Shown: one piece after another, positions 33,298 to 42,596 of the stretch
How the letters are laid out: every line of letters starts with the position of its first letter
How positions within the stretch are numbered: position 1 is the stretch's first letter
Notes under the pieces: model-generated
The model's database searches: none
The model's input: the letters and a program-made list of their open reading frames with translations, nothing else
What the model was told of the DNA's origin: nothing
Assembly: GCA_948471205.1 (NCBI GenBank)
Contig: CAOKRT010000005.1
Coordinates: 62,001 to 126,000, forward strand
DNA length: 64,000 bases
DNA from: an uncultured Oscillospiraceae bacterium
GTDB lineage: Bacteria; Bacillota; Clostridia; Oscillospirales; Acutalibacteraceae
Reading direction: 5' to 3'
Translations under genes and position numbers: made by a program

Positions 33298-34088
33298 GTG
33301 TCAATCACCTCCTGCTTATATCGTTTATTTCTTGACATGGATGTATACATCAAAACAAAATCAAGCACCAAAGAAAATATAATAAGCATCCATCCGGTAT
33401 TCCATGCAAGAATGCCAAGCGCTGAAAGAATTATATAAAGCATTGCGGCAACGGCAGGAATATAAATAAGACATATGATAATTGCCAGCTTCCGCTTGGT
33501 GAAACAGGCATACAGCGCATCTGCAACAAACATTGCCGCCACGCCTGCAATTACGATAACCCAGCTTCGCAAAAAGCCGATCATAACAAGGGAAAACAGA
33601 AAAACAGCAACTGTAACCACCATTACATCCATTGCAAGAAGAATCCTTGCAAATATATGAAATATTCTTCTCATAGAGGTGAATTTTCTGACACCCAATG
33701 TAAGCAAATAAGCCACCCAAAGCAAAATTCCGTCTACAACAATAAGCCATGTCTGTCCCCATTTATGAGTTAAAAAGCTTACACCCAGAAACAGAATAAT
33801 AGCACTTAAAATATAAATAACAGAACCTGCCACATTCATAATGATATTGCGTTTTGTTCTTTCGGCAGATGTTTCACTGATATAAAAAGCCTTATATTCC
33901 TTTTCAGGTTCGGGGTGTTCACTGATTACCAAATCGCTGATTACCTTTGAATTTGAAATGCCCCTGCGGGACACCTCAAGATAACGTGCGTTCATTTCAT
34001 CAAGAAGCTGACGCTTATACTTAAACAGAATTTCATTTCCCCTTTGGTCAGGAAGCTTATAATCAATATATTTGATAAACTGTTCCAT
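33282..34088 (-). CDS. Six-helix membrane protein with a short HAAS-like N-terminal region
   Basis: 268 residues. Residues 1-60 are soluble and helical (YIDYKLPDQRGNEILFKYKR...SNSKVISDLVISEHPEPEKEYKAF), resembling the small helical domain in front of DUF1700-type proteins. About six transmembrane segments follow from residue ~82 (NIIMNVAGSVIYILSAIILF) to ~250. No catalytic motif seen. The overlap with the condensation-domain gene suggests a two-gene unit, perhaps a membrane platform for the acyltransferase product; that is inference. Confidence 0.65.
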   Translation of the reverse strand: MEQFIKYIDYKLPDQRGNEILFKYKRQLLDEMNARYLEVSRRGISNSKVISDLVISEHPEPEKEYKAFYISETSAERTKRNIIMNVAGSVIYILSAIILFLGVSFLTHKWGQTWLIVVDGILLWVAYLLTLGVRKFTSMRRIFHIFARILLAMDVMVVTVAVFLFSLVMIGFLRSWVIVIAGVAAMFVADALYACFTKRKLAIIICLIYIPAVAAMLYIILSALGILAWNTGWMLIIFSLVLDFVLMYTSMSRNKRYKQEVIDTWKEN

Positions 34089-34221
34089 TTTTCCTCCTTA
34101 ACATATTACTGATTAACGTATAATTTATTCCATATATTTATTCTAACACAGTTAAATTTCAAACACAATCATTTTTATAATAAACAAACTATAAAATAAG
34201 GTTATACTGCCATTGCAATCT

Positions 34222-34266
34222 AAAAAAACAAAACACCGTTTAAAATACATACATTAAACGGTGTTT
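34222..34266 (-). terminator. Terminator of the TagH-type ATPase gene
   Basis: Perfect 13-bp stem AAACACCGTTTAA (34231-34243) with 34254-34266, 10-base loop, followed by a T-rich stretch on the minus strand. Confidence 0.88.
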
Positions 34267-34272
34267 AAATAC

Positions 34273-35526
34273 TTATTTTGAAAAATTCTTAATAATTTCT
34301 TCAAGTTCTTCTTTGTTGATTGCCGAACCCGAACCGGCAGAATTCTCATAGGATGAGCTGCTGTGAATATTTTTAACAGCATTGTTCTGCGCTGTTTTGC
34401 CGGATGACTGCTGCACATGGGAGTTTTGAGCAGAAGCGGAATTACCGACCGGCGGTTTTTGTGAACTGCTGTACACATCCACAAAAGCAGAAGCGGAATT
34501 AGAGTTAGCAAAAGAATTTGCCCTTTTCGGAATATCTATATTTACACGGCCGGGCGCAGAAGCAGCTTTCTTTTCAGGCTGACGGGCAGCCGCCGGCTGT
34601 GTTGATGCAGGCGCAGTATTTTTTGAAACTGCAGGCGCCTTGGCAGATGAACTGCGAACAAAATTGCTTTTTGAAAAATATTTTTCATAAGCCGGTCTTT
34701 TTGCTTCCTTTTCAATCTGCTTTTTACGCTGTGCAATACTGAATTCCGTTACGTGCTTATTGAGAAGTTCTGTATTGGATTTATCAATTTTTGTGAGCTT
34801 CTCATAAAGCTGTGCAACATCTTCCGCATCTCCCTTGGCAATAATTTCACCTTGATTCAGAAGAATGGCCTTATCGCATATTTTTCTGACCTGGGCTATG
34901 CTGTGGGAAACCAGGATAACCGTTACACCGCTGTCAAACATATCCTGCACTCGTTTTAAACTTTTTTCACGGAACTTGGCGTCACCAACCGAAAGTACTT
35001 CATCCAGTATCAGCACATCGGGATTAACCGCCGTTGCAATTGAAAAGCCCAGGCGGGCCTTCATACCGGAAGAATAATTTTTTATCGGAACGTTAATAAA
35101 CTTTCCAAGTTCTGAAAATTCAACGATTTCATCATACTTTGTCTGTATATATTCTCTTGAATAGCCAAGAACAGCCCCGTAAAGAAAAATATTTTCTTTA
35201 CCTGAATAGTTCATGTCAAAACCGGCGCCAAGTTCAAGCAAAGGCGCAACCACACCGTTTTTTTCAATTTTTCCTTTTGTGGGTTTATAAACACCTACAA
35301 TGGCTTTCAGCAAGGTACTTTTTCCGGCGCCGTTAAAACCAAGTATTGCCAGTCTTTCGCCTTTTTTTACTTCAAAGCTGATATTTTTAAGAGCATCAAA
35401 CTTTTTATATTCAAGCTTATGTGTTAACAGCTTAATTGCATATTCTTTAAGATTATCTACTTTTTCTTTATTAAGGTTGAATGACATTGAAACATTCTTA
35501 ACCGAAATAGCAACATCTTTGTTCAT
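34273..35526 (-). CDS. ABC transporter ATPase, polysaccharide/teichoic acid export type (TagH-like)
   Basis: 417 residues. The N-terminal ~235 residues form an ATPase of the TagH/RfbE type: Walker A GFNGAGKSTLLKAI, signature YSSGMKARLGFSIA, Walker B DVLILDEVLSVGD and switch His in VSHSIAQV, with an early GVVAPLLELGAGFDMN insert typical of polysaccharide exporters. The last ~155 residues are a disordered Ser/Ala/Asn-rich tail with KK and PAAARQPEKKA patches, unlike the SH3 tail of Bacillus TagH. The permease (TagG-like) is not adjacent and must be elsewhere. The two CDP-glycerol transferases at 25.5-27.8 kb are plausible functional partners. Confidence 0.88.
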   Translation of the reverse strand: MNKDVAISVKNVSMSFNLNKEKVDNLKEYAIKLLTHKLEYKKFDALKNISFEVKKGERLAILGFNGAGKSTLLKAIVGVYKPTKGKIEKNGVVAPLLELGAGFDMNYSGKENIFLYGAVLGYSREYIQTKYDEIVEFSELGKFINVPIKNYSSGMKARLGFSIATAVNPDVLILDEVLSVGDAKFREKSLKRVQDMFDSGVTVILVSHSIAQVRKICDKAILLNQGEIIAKGDAEDVAQLYEKLTKIDKSNTELLNKHVTEFSIAQRKKQIEKEAKRPAYEKYFSKSNFVRSSSAKAPAVSKNTAPASTQPAAARQPEKKAASAPGRVNIDIPKRANSFANSNSASAFVDVYSSSQKPPVGNSASAQNSHVQQSSGKTAQNNAVKNIHSSSSYENSAGSGSAINKEELEEIIKNFSK

Positions 35527-35604
35527 ATTTTTCGTCCTTTATAATCATATCTTCAAAACCAAACAAATAATTAAGAAGAGATAATACAAGCAAATAAACG
35601 GTAA

Positions 35605-37266
35605 TTAATCCTCAAAAACAGCACCTTTTGATCCGCTTGTTACATGCTGGGCATATCGTTTAATATAACCTGTCAGTTTCTGAACAGGAGGCTGCCATTC
35701 AGCTTTTCTTGCAGCAAGAATTTCATCAGAAACATTAACACGAAGAACTCTTGCAGGAATATCAATTTCAATTTCATCGCCGTCTTCAACAAACGCAATT
35801 GTACCGCCTGCTGCAGCTTCAGGGCTTACGTGACCGATAGAAGCACCCCTTGTTGCACCGCTGAAACGTCCGTCTGTAAGAAGGGCAACGGAATTTCCAA
35901 GTCCCATGCCGATGATAGCCGAAGTAGGTGAAAGCATTTCTCTCATACCCGGTCCACCCTTAGGTCCTTCGTAACGAATAACAACAACATCACCGGCAAC
36001 AACCTTGCCGCCGTTTATGGCTGCAATAGCCTCTTCTTCACTATTATAGCACTTTGCCGGGCCTTTATGCTGCATCATTTCAGGAAGCACAGCACCTTTT
36101 TTTACAACAGAGCCCTCTTCGGCAAGATTGCCCCAAAGAACAGCAATACCGCCGTCTGCAGAAAACGGATTTTCAATTGTATGAATAATATCACCGTCTG
36201 CATCGGGAGCCTTTGCAATTCTTTCGGCAACCGTTCCGCTTACAGTAAGGGCATCTGTATTAATCATTCCGCCCTTTGCCAGTTCTTTCATAACACCCTG
36301 AATGCCGCCAACCTCATTAAGATCGGTAATAAATACGGAAGATGCCGGATTCAGCTTGCATATCTGCGGTGTTTTTCTTCCGTAGGCATCCAGCGTTGCC
36401 AAATCTATATCATGACCTGCCGCATGCGCAAGTGCTGTTAAATGAAGAATTGTATTTGTTGAACAGCCGATTGCCATATCTGTGCGCATCGCATTTTCAA
36501 TAGCCTTTTCCGTTATGATATCGCTTGGTTTAATATCTTCCCTGAGAAGATCCATAACACGTTCGCCTGCCATTTTTGCAAGACGAAGTCTTGCGCTCAT
36601 TACAGCAGGAATTGTGCCCGAACCCGGAAGCGACATACCAATGGTTTCTGTTAAACAGTTCATGGAATTGGCTGTATACATACCGCTGCAGGAACCGCAT
36701 GTCGGGCATGCTGAAAATGCACAGCTTTCCAGATTTTCAAGGTTCATATTGCCCACATTGTATTTTCCTGTATATTCAAACATTTCGGAAAGACCGATGC
36801 CTGTTTCTGTTTCAGTGCTTTTGCCCGGAAGCATCGGACCGCCGGAAATAAATATACACGGCAGATTCAGGCGGCATGCCGCAAGAAGCATTCCCGGAAC
36901 AATTTTGTCACAGTTCGGAATAAACACAATGGCATCAAGCGGATGCGCAGTAAGCATAACCTCAATAGAATCTGCAATCAGTTCTCTTGAGCAAAGGCTG
37001 TATTTCATTCCCTTATGGTTCATTGCAATACCGTCACAAACACCGATGGTATTGAATTCAAAAGGCACACCGCCGGCGTTTCTTACACCTGCTTTAACCT
37101 GCTCTGCAATTTTATCAAGGTGCATATGACCCGGTATATAATCGCTTTTAGAATTTACAACAGCAACAAAAGGTCTTTTCATTTCAAGCTCATCAATACC
37201 GAGAGCCCGTAAAAGAGAACGGTGAGGCGCCCTTGAAGGACCCTCTTTAATTAAATCTGATCTCAT
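35605..37266 (-). CDS. ilvD: Dihydroxy-acid dehydratase
   Basis: Dehydrates dihydroxy-acids to the keto acids of valine, leucine and isoleucine synthesis, using an iron-sulfur cluster. 553 residues. Cluster cysteines are visible in [12 protein letters not shown] and [20 protein letters not shown], with [17 protein letters not shown] and the C-terminal [22 protein letters not shown]. Monocistronic, with its own promoter; no T-box was seen in the leader. Confidence 0.98.
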   Translation of the reverse strand: MRSDLIKEGPSRAPHRSLLRALGIDELEMKRPFVAVVNSKSDYIPGHMHLDKIAEQVKAGVRNAGGVPFEFNTIGVCDGIAMNHKGMKYSLCSRELIADSIEVMLTAHPLDAIVFIPNCDKIVPGMLLAACRLNLPCIFISGGPMLPGKSTETETGIGLSEMFEYTGKYNVGNMNLENLESCAFSACPTCGSCSGMYTANSMNCLTETIGMSLPGSGTIPAVMSARLRLAKMAGERVMDLLREDIKPSDIITEKAIENAMRTDMAIGCSTNTILHLTALAHAAGHDIDLATLDAYGRKTPQICKLNPASSVFITDLNEVGGIQGVMKELAKGGMINTDALTVSGTVAERIAKAPDADGDIIHTIENPFSADGGIAVLWGNLAEEGSVVKKGAVLPEMMQHKGPAKCYNSEEEAIAAINGGKVVAGDVVVIRYEGPKGGPGMREMLSPTSAIIGMGLGNSVALLTDGRFSGATRGASIGHVSPEAAAGGTIAFVEDGDEIEIDIPARVLRVNVSDEILAARKAEWQPPVQKLTGYIKRYAQHVTSGSKGAVFED

Positions 37267-37352
37267 AATTCATTTCTCCAGTATACAAAAATAGTTTTTA
37301 TAAAATAAACGGGATTATCCCATTTAAAAATAATCGGTTTTTACCTCCTGTT

Positions 37353-37381
37353 ATCCTATCACAATAACGGTATAAAATCAA
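37353..37381 (-). promoter_or_regulatory. ilvD promoter
   Basis: Minus strand TTGATT (37376-37381), 17-base spacer, TAGGAT (37353-37358). The roughly 80-nt leader contains a small GGGAT/ATCCC palindrome near 37310-37325 but no recognisable T-box or attenuator. Confidence 0.55.
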
Positions 37382-37460
37382 GTTAATTAAATATGATATA
37401 TTTGTTACTATTTGTTAATTAATTTATTAATTACCTAATTATGCTTTCGTATTTTGTAAA

Positions 37461-37490
37461 AAAGCGGCAGATAAATTCATTTTATCTGCC
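37461..37490 (-). terminator. Terminator of the CAP-domain lipoprotein gene
   Basis: 10-bp stem GGCAGATAAA (37466-37475) with 37481-37490 and a 5-base loop. After two bases (G, C) the minus strand runs into a T-run. Confidence 0.85.
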
Positions 37491-37506
37491 TGCCTTTATT
37501 ATATAT

Positions 37507-38268
37507 TTACCCTATAAAAATCTGCACATAGTAGGTGTATCCGTTATACTCATAACAGCCTATTGCAATTCCTGTATAATTATATTTTTCCGATAAAATA
37601 TTTTCTCTGTGGGGCGGGGAATTCATCCAGTAATGCATCATAGCTTGTGCCGAATCATTGCTTTTTCCGATATTTTCGCCTGCGCAGATGTATTTCACTC
37701 CGGCATCTTTTATTGCCGTAAAACAGCTTCTGCCGTCAGGGCGGGTATGAGAAAATTCGCCGGCAAGCTCTTTTGCCCTTTTATCAGCCGCCTTCTGCAA
37801 ATCATTTCTGTACGACAGCTTTTCCATCCCTGCATCCGTACGGGTCTGATTTACCAGACTGTAAATTTTCTTTACACCGCCGTTTGAGGAACCGACAGTA
37901 TAATTCGGCTTGGCAGTTTCCGTTTTCGCTTTTGTTTCCGTATGCTTAACTGTGGTTGTCTGCTTTACAGCATTCTTTGCTTTTGCTGTTGTCGTTTCCG
38001 TTTTTTCTGTTGTATGCTTTACGGTTTCGGATTCTTTTTCGTTTTTTTGAACCGGTGCTGTTGTTTTTGTTACAGCCGATGTGCTTACTGCGCCGGTTGT
38101 CTGTGACGTTTCGTCTGTCTGCAATTCCTGCTTGCTTACAGTTACCGTTTCTTCGGTTAGCGAAGAATATTCCTGCTTATTCAAAGTATCGTCTGTATCC
38201 TTATTACAGGCTGCAAAAGAAAAGATTAAAAACAAACACAAAAATGCAGCCGTCAACTTCCCTGCCAT
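37507..38268 (-). CDS. CAP/SCP-domain lipoprotein
   Basis: About 253 residues from ATG 38268, the best match to the GGGGAG site; in-frame starts at 38274 and 38283 are possible. The signal peptide ends in the lipobox FSFAAC, so it should be lipid-anchored. A ~100-residue Thr/Lys/Glu-rich low-complexity linker (many TTT, TEK, KTE) follows, then a CAP domain: LVNQTRTDAGMEKLSYRNDLQKAA, GEFSHTRPDGRSCF, CAGENIGKS and WMNSPPHRENILSEKYNYTGIA. The usual CAP His/Glu residues (HTRPDG, GENI, PPHRENI) are present. The gene family is common in Gram-positive sporeformers; function unknown. Confidence 0.9.
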   Translation of the reverse strand: MAGKLTAAFLCLFLIFSFAACNKDTDDTLNKQEYSSLTEETVTVSKQELQTDETSQTTGAVSTSAVTKTTAPVQKNEKESETVKHTTEKTETTTAKAKNAVKQTTTVKHTETKAKTETAKPNYTVGSSNGGVKKIYSLVNQTRTDAGMEKLSYRNDLQKAADKRAKELAGEFSHTRPDGRSCFTAIKDAGVKYICAGENIGKSNDSAQAMMHYWMNSPPHRENILSEKYNYTGIAIGCYEYNGYTYYVQIFIG

Positions 38269-38375
38269 TTTCATTCTCCCCAATCAGATTGAAGCCGCAG
38301 TATTATTCACCGCCGCTCTATAATTCGCATTGTACACCTAATCAATATATAAATCAAGAATTTATTCCGAACATA

Positions 38376-39728
38376 TCAACGCAAAGAAAATCGCTTGCTG
38401 TGCCTTTTTTTCTGTATTGCATAAAAAATATATCCTGCTGCGTCTGCCAAAAGCCAGCCGATTGGAATAGACCACCATATTGCCGTTACCCCAAAATCCG
38501 TATTCGGCGCAAGTGTATAAGATAATATAACCCGTGTTCCCAAAGAAACAACAGTTAAAACAAGTGAGATAATCGGCTTGTTTATGCCCCTGAAATAGCC
38601 GTACCACAGAAAAAGAATGCCGATGCCGATATATAACACACCTTCAATTCTAAGATATTCCGCACCTGCTGCAATAATCTGCATTTCAGAAGCATCAATA
38701 AATAAAAGCATCAGATTATCAGCGAAAACAAAAACCAAAACAGAAATCACTGCGCAAAACAATACCGAAAAAACAACGGAAAGTTTTGTGCCTTTCTTTA
38801 TACGGTCGAATTCTTTAGCGCCGTAATTCTGCGATACAAACAGCGAATATGCATTTCCAAACTCCTGAGCAGGCATATAAGCAATTGTATCAATTTTTAC
38901 TGCCGCGGCAAAAGATGCCATCACAACGGTTCCAAAGCTATTTACAAGTCCCTGTATCATTAAAATTCCGAAATTCATTACCGATTGCTGTGCCGCCGTG
39001 GCAAAATCGTTTATTATAATTTTTCTCATTCTGTGTTTATTCCATTTTATTTTCCCTTGTCCGAATTTTAAAAACGGCAGTTTAAAAAATGAATAAACAG
39101 AAATCCCCATTCCGGAAACAGCCTGCGCAATAACAGTAGCCAAAGCTGCGCCTTTAATACCAAGCCCCAAACCCACAACAAACCAGATATCAAGAGCTAC
39201 ATTTATTACAGACGATACCGCTAAAAAAACAAGCGGCACAACCGAATTTCCCACAGCCCGCAGCAAATAAGAAAAAAAGTTATATAAAAACACAAAAATA
39301 ATTCCCGAAAATACAACCGAAACATAATCGCTTGTCATAAGCATCAGTTCTTCCGGCGTTTGCAGTAATTTCTGAATGGTTTCCATTCCCGGATAAATGA
39401 TGAAATATATAAAAACAGATACAAAAAGAATAAAGAAAAAGGAATGCCATATATCTTCTTTTAGCTGTTTTTCATCTTTCTTTCCGTAATCTTCAGAGAA
39501 AAAAGCGCCGCTTCCCATACAAAGACCGATAATAACAGATGTAATAAAAATCATCAGCGTATATACCGATCCGACAGAAGCAAGCGCATCCGAACCGATA
39601 TATTTTCCCACAATCAGCGCATCAGCCAGATTATAGGCCTGCTGAAGCAGATTTCCCCCAATCATCGGCAATGAAAAGCATATTAACTTTTTAAAAATGG
39701 AACCCTCCGTTAAATTTAACGTTCTCAC
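38376..39728 (-). CDS. MATE family multidrug/sodium antiporter
   Basis: 450 residues, about twelve transmembrane helices. The N-terminus LTEGSIFKKLICFSLPMIGGNLLQQAYNL is typical of the DinF/NorM-like MATE group, with a second pseudo-repeat half (residues 230 on). It starts at GTG 39728, six bases after AGAGGT. Before the mobile element inserted, it lay about 115 bp downstream of lysS on the same strand. Substrates (cationic drugs, metabolites) cannot be read from sequence. Confidence 0.92.
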   Translation of the reverse strand: MRTLNLTEGSIFKKLICFSLPMIGGNLLQQAYNLADALIVGKYIGSDALASVGSVYTLMIFITSVIIGLCMGSGAFFSEDYGKKDEKQLKEDIWHSFFFILFVSVFIYFIIYPGMETIQKLLQTPEELMLMTSDYVSVVFSGIIFVFLYNFFSYLLRAVGNSVVPLVFLAVSSVINVALDIWFVVGLGLGIKGAALATVIAQAVSGMGISVYSFFKLPFLKFGQGKIKWNKHRMRKIIINDFATAAQQSVMNFGILMIQGLVNSFGTVVMASFAAAVKIDTIAYMPAQEFGNAYSLFVSQNYGAKEFDRIKKGTKLSVVFSVLFCAVISVLVFVFADNLMLLFIDASEMQIIAAGAEYLRIEGVLYIGIGILFLWYGYFRGINKPIISLVLTVVSLGTRVILSYTLAPNTDFGVTAIWWSIPIGWLLADAAGYIFYAIQKKRHSKRFSLR

Positions 39729-39755
39729 TTAGATACCTCTTTGATGTATTTGAGC

Positions 39756-39787
39756 AAATGGGCAATTCCCTCAGGAACTGCCCATTT
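39756..39787 (-). other. Stable hairpin between the displaced lysS tail and MATE
   Basis: 14-bp stem (39756-39769 with 39774-39787, one wobble) with a 4-base loop. In the minus direction no T-run follows, while in the plus direction TTTTATTA follows. It may be the former lysS terminator or a leader hairpin of the MATE gene; orientation is unclear. Confidence 0.5.
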
Positions 39788-39841
39788 TATTACTTATTCT
39801 GTTTGTGTATAAAAATATTCCTTCAATTTGAAACCTATGTT

Positions 39842-39871
39842 TTATTTATCAAGGGGTTTCATCGTCGGGAA
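39842..39871 (-). repeat. Left attachment site: displaced 3' end of lysS
   Basis: Read on the minus strand, these 30 bases encode FPTMKPLDK and a stop, the same as the lysS terminus (FPTMKPLN) at 48359-48385 apart from the last residues. It is the original chromosomal lysS tail, now cut off from its gene by the element. Confidence 0.88.
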
Positions 39872-39974
39872 ACCAATTTTAAAATTTTATAAAGTTTCAT
39901 TAGTCTTTATATCCATATTTCAGGACATTCTTTTTGTGTTTCCAAATCACAACTCTTTATATATATTCATAAAC

Positions 39975-40007
39975 AGTCGTAACTTAGTCGTATATCGGTC
40001 GTAAGTT
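39975..40007 (+). repeat. Three tandem 11-bp GTCGTAA repeats (integrase arm sites, left)
   Basis: AGTCGTAACTT, AGTCGTATATC and GGTCGTAAGTT follow each other with an exact 11-bp period at 39975, 39986 and 39997, just outside the integrase stop. The last copy is identical to one at the right end (48307-48317). Position and spacing fit arm-type binding sites of a Tn916/lambda-class integrase; this is inference. Confidence 0.65.
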
Positions 40008-40009
40008 GG

Positions 40010-41263
40010 CTATACCACCTGAGCAACATTTTGCATTTTGAAATGGTTTTGAAAACTAATCATTTCTGCAGTTTTCAATTCTTCGGTAGCTTCTGCATAA
40101 ATGCCCATAGTTATTTCTGCATCGGCGTGACCGAGAATATCTTGCATTACCTTAATATTGACACCCTTTTCACACATTCTTGTTGTAAATGTATGCCTAA
40201 GTGAATGATTAGAAAAATTAGGTAATAATACTGCCTTTTCAATATCATTCTGTTTTTTATCTATAACACTATAATTACAATCACGGATAATCCTTTTTAA
40301 TGCTTTATTAAGTGTACCTTGATGTTGAACACCACCAAAGCGATTAACAAAGATAAAATCCGTATATCCGTCAATAATCGCATTACAGCTAATGCCACAT
40401 TCTTCTTGATATTTCTTTTCAAGAAGCAATGCTTCTTTGACTTTTGATAACATAGGAATAGTTCTTTTTCCTGCCTTTGTTTTCGGTGTATTAACAGCAA
40501 ATTTACACTGCTTGCCTTTTCCTTTGCTGTAATATACAAGCGTATGATTAACACTAATTGTTTCATCTTCAAAACTCACATCACACCAACGAAGTCCTGT
40601 AACTTCTCCAACTCTCATTCCTGTCCAAATCATAACAATGAAAATAGGATACCACCTATTGTATTGTTTACTCTCCTTAAGGAATTTTTCAAATAATTCT
40701 TGTTCTTTGATTGTTAAGGCTTTCTTTTTAATATCATCATCGTTATGTGCTCTTTTCAATTCTTTCAGAGCATTGTCAGACGGATTATATCTTAAATAAT
40801 CATCTTCAACTCCAAGTTCAAGCACCTGATGTAATACTGTATGAATGCCATCAATAGTAGATACTTTAAGATGTTTTTCATCAAGTAAATTGTTATAAAA
40901 AGCTCTCACATCAGTTCTTTTTAAATCAACAATTTTTGTGTTTCCAAAATCAGACTGAACAAACTGATTATACATATATTTGTAGTTCTGAAAAGTATTA
41001 TCTTTCAAACCCTTTTTGAGTTGTACCCAAATATTGTATAAATCATTAATCGTTAAATCACTTCTATCCGTTCTGATTCCGTCTAAAACATCCCTTAAAA
41101 CAGTCACTTCTTTGTTACGTAATTCTTCAAGTGTTTTTGCATAAACAGAATGGCGTTTTCCTTTTTTATCTCGCCATTTATATTCAAATGTGCCGTTTGC
41201 TCTCTGATATTCGCCCTCTTTCAAAACACGATTTTTATCGTCTTTTCGTCTCTCTATTGCCAT
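40010..41263 (-). CDS. int: Tyrosine recombinase/integrase, Tn916 type
   Basis: 417 residues from ATG 41263 (AAAGGAG, 8-base spacer); 18 further upstream codons are probably untranslated. N-terminal arm-binding domain (RANGTFEYKWRDKKGKRHSVY), SAM-like core-binding domain (NDLYNIWVQLKKGLKDNTFQ), then the catalytic domain: first Arg in WTGMRVGEVTGLRW, HSLRHTFTTRMCEKG (HxxR), LGHADAEITMGIYAEAT (His and nucleophilic Tyr). It catalyses integration and, with the excisionase, excision of the element at lysS. Transcribed at the end of the rep operon. Confidence 0.96.
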   Translation of the reverse strand: MAIERRKDDKNRVLKEGEYQRANGTFEYKWRDKKGKRHSVYAKTLEELRNKEVTVLRDVLDGIRTDRSDLTINDLYNIWVQLKKGLKDNTFQNYKYMYNQFVQSDFGNTKIVDLKRTDVRAFYNNLLDEKHLKVSTIDGIHTVLHQVLELGVEDDYLRYNPSDNALKELKRAHNDDDIKKKALTIKEQELFEKFLKESKQYNRWYPIFIVMIWTGMRVGEVTGLRWCDVSFEDETISVNHTLVYYSKGKGKQCKFAVNTPKTKAGKRTIPMLSKVKEALLLEKKYQEECGISCNAIIDGYTDFIFVNRFGGVQHQGTLNKALKRIIRDCNYSVIDKKQNDIEKAVLLPNFSNHSLRHTFTTRMCEKGVNIKVMQDILGHADAEITMGIYAEATEELKTAEMISFQNHFKMQNVAQVV

Positions 41264-41350
41264 AAATATTTCTCCTTTAATAACAAACGAGAACACGTCA
41301 AATACAGTATAATTCAAACGTGTTCCCTTGTCAATTACATCCTTATTTAA

Positions 41351-41551
41351 TTATATAGAGTATGCTTTTTCTATGTACTGTTCAAACAGCTTTCGCTTAA
41401 TAAGTCTTTTACTGCCACACCAAATAACATATTTGCAGTTTTCATCATTAGTCAAATCTCTTAATCTATTCATACCAATTCCAAAATATGCTGAAGCTTC
41501 TTCAAGTGTAAGATTAGATTTTTCCCATAATGGAATTTCTTTTTTGATAAT
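41351..41551 (-). CDS. xis: Excisionase, Tn916 Xis-like, with a non-canonical AUU/AUC start
   Basis: 66 codons that no ATG/GTG/TTG-based search would find. Minus strand: a stop directly precedes ATT (41549-41551) and ATC (41546-41548), which lie 6 and 9 bases after AAGGAG. The protein reads KKEIPLWEKSNLTLEEASAY, FGIGMNRLRDL, then WCGSKRLIKRKLFEQYIEKA, closely matching Tn916 Xis (IPIWERYTLTIEEASKYF-type). The first ordinary start would be Met 27, in the middle of the DNA-binding fold. It bends DNA at the arm sites and favours excision. It directly follows rep. Confidence 0.85.
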   Translation of the reverse strand: MIKKEIPLWEKSNLTLEEASAYFGIGMNRLRDLTNDENCKYVIWCGSKRLIKRKLFEQYIEKAYSI

Positions 41552-42514
41552 TTAACACTCCTTTCTATTGCGTTGCAAATACTCTTTAACAGAATTGTAC
41601 TCTGTAACATCTCCTGAAGCATTATAAACTATAACTTTATGTATTCGCCTTAGAAAAGCCTGCCACGATTCGTTATCGTTTTTCTGCACTTCCCAATACT
41701 GTTTTTCCAAAGACCAATTTGATATTATGTAAACACGATTATAACAAGCATATTTATTAGCATATCTGCTTGGTAGTTCTAAAGGGTAAATATCACAATA
41801 CAACAGCATATCTTTGATTTTTATTGATGACCTGAATTCATCAAAGGCAATTACAGGCTGTGCACTATATGAATCAAATGGGTGCTGATAATCAGTAACA
41901 CGATAAACATTAGCATAACCATTCTTTTCAAGAACTCCCCTTGTTTTGCCTGTTCCTGTTGCACCGCTGATATAGATTACCTCTAAATCAAGACGGACAG
42001 TTTCTTTAAATCGTTCAGTTAGAATAATAGTCCGCACTTTATCTATCTTATCAATTTGCAAAATATAATCTTGATTTTGCGCAAGTATTTCTGCATTCGA
42101 CATATTATCAAGCACCATTTGATACAGTTCAGACATATCACACCTTTTGCCTTTGCTATCAGGCGGTTGCGTTCCGTACTCCTCAAATGTACCCTCAATC
42201 TTCTTTTCTTGTTTTGTTTCATCTAATTCCCATTTACCAGACTTTTTTATGTAGTTCACATTATCCGATACAGAGCCTCTACATTTCTCTATGTGGGCTT
42301 CAGGAAAATATCGTTTTACCATACTAAACCGAACTCTTGAAGCAAACACAACAAATATATGTGTATGAAATTGTGTTCCTTGTTCATCTGCCATACATAA
42401 GTAAGCCAAAGTTTTGAATTTGCTGTGAAAAATATCAAGTATCTGTTGATGTGTATATCCCTTTTCAATAGGTGCATTTATCGTCAACTGATACATAAAT
42501 GATTGTGTATCTAT
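41552..42514 (-). CDS. Rolling-circle Rep with CRESS-DNA-virus architecture (HUH endonuclease + SF3 helicase)
   Basis: About 320 residues. Endonuclease domain: motif 1 FMYQLTINAP, motif 2 QFHTHIFVVF (H-x-H metal ligands), motif 3 NVNYIKKSG (catalytic Tyr and Lys), in the order and spacing of circovirus/geminivirus-type Reps. Helicase domain: Walker A GATGTGKTRG, Walker B PVIAFDEFRSS, motif C VYIISNWSLE with the sensor Asn. It should nick the minus-strand origin at 42597-42630 and drive rolling-circle replication, or act as the relaxase for transfer. An ATG at 42538 has no ribosome site, whereas AGGAGG at 42524-42529 is 9 bases from an ATA at 42514 (proposed start). Related Reps are known on Firmicutes plasmids and mobilisable elements. 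Confidence 0.9.
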   Translation of the reverse strand: MDTQSFMYQLTINAPIEKGYTHQQILDIFHSKFKTLAYLCMADEQGTQFHTHIFVVFASRVRFSMVKRYFPEAHIEKCRGSVSDNVNYIKKSGKWELDETKQEKKIEGTFEEYGTQPPDSKGKRCDMSELYQMVLDNMSNAEILAQNQDYILQIDKIDKVRTIILTERFKETVRLDLEVIYISGATGTGKTRGVLEKNGYANVYRVTDYQHPFDSYSAQPVIAFDEFRSSIKIKDMLLYCDIYPLELPSRYANKYACYNRVYIISNWSLEKQYWEVQKNDNESWQAFLRRIHKVIVYNASGDVTEYNSVKEYLQRNRKEC

Positions 42515-42596
42515 ATTGCTTGTCCTCCTTTTGTTCATTTTGTTTTTTATTGTGAACAGCTTGAAAGCACTATATTTACAGCTATTATATATGTTT

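Noticed and set aside
37267..37400. T-box or attenuator in front of ilvD
   Set aside because: No T-box consensus or terminator-antiterminator pair was visible; only a small GGGAT/ATCCC palindrome.
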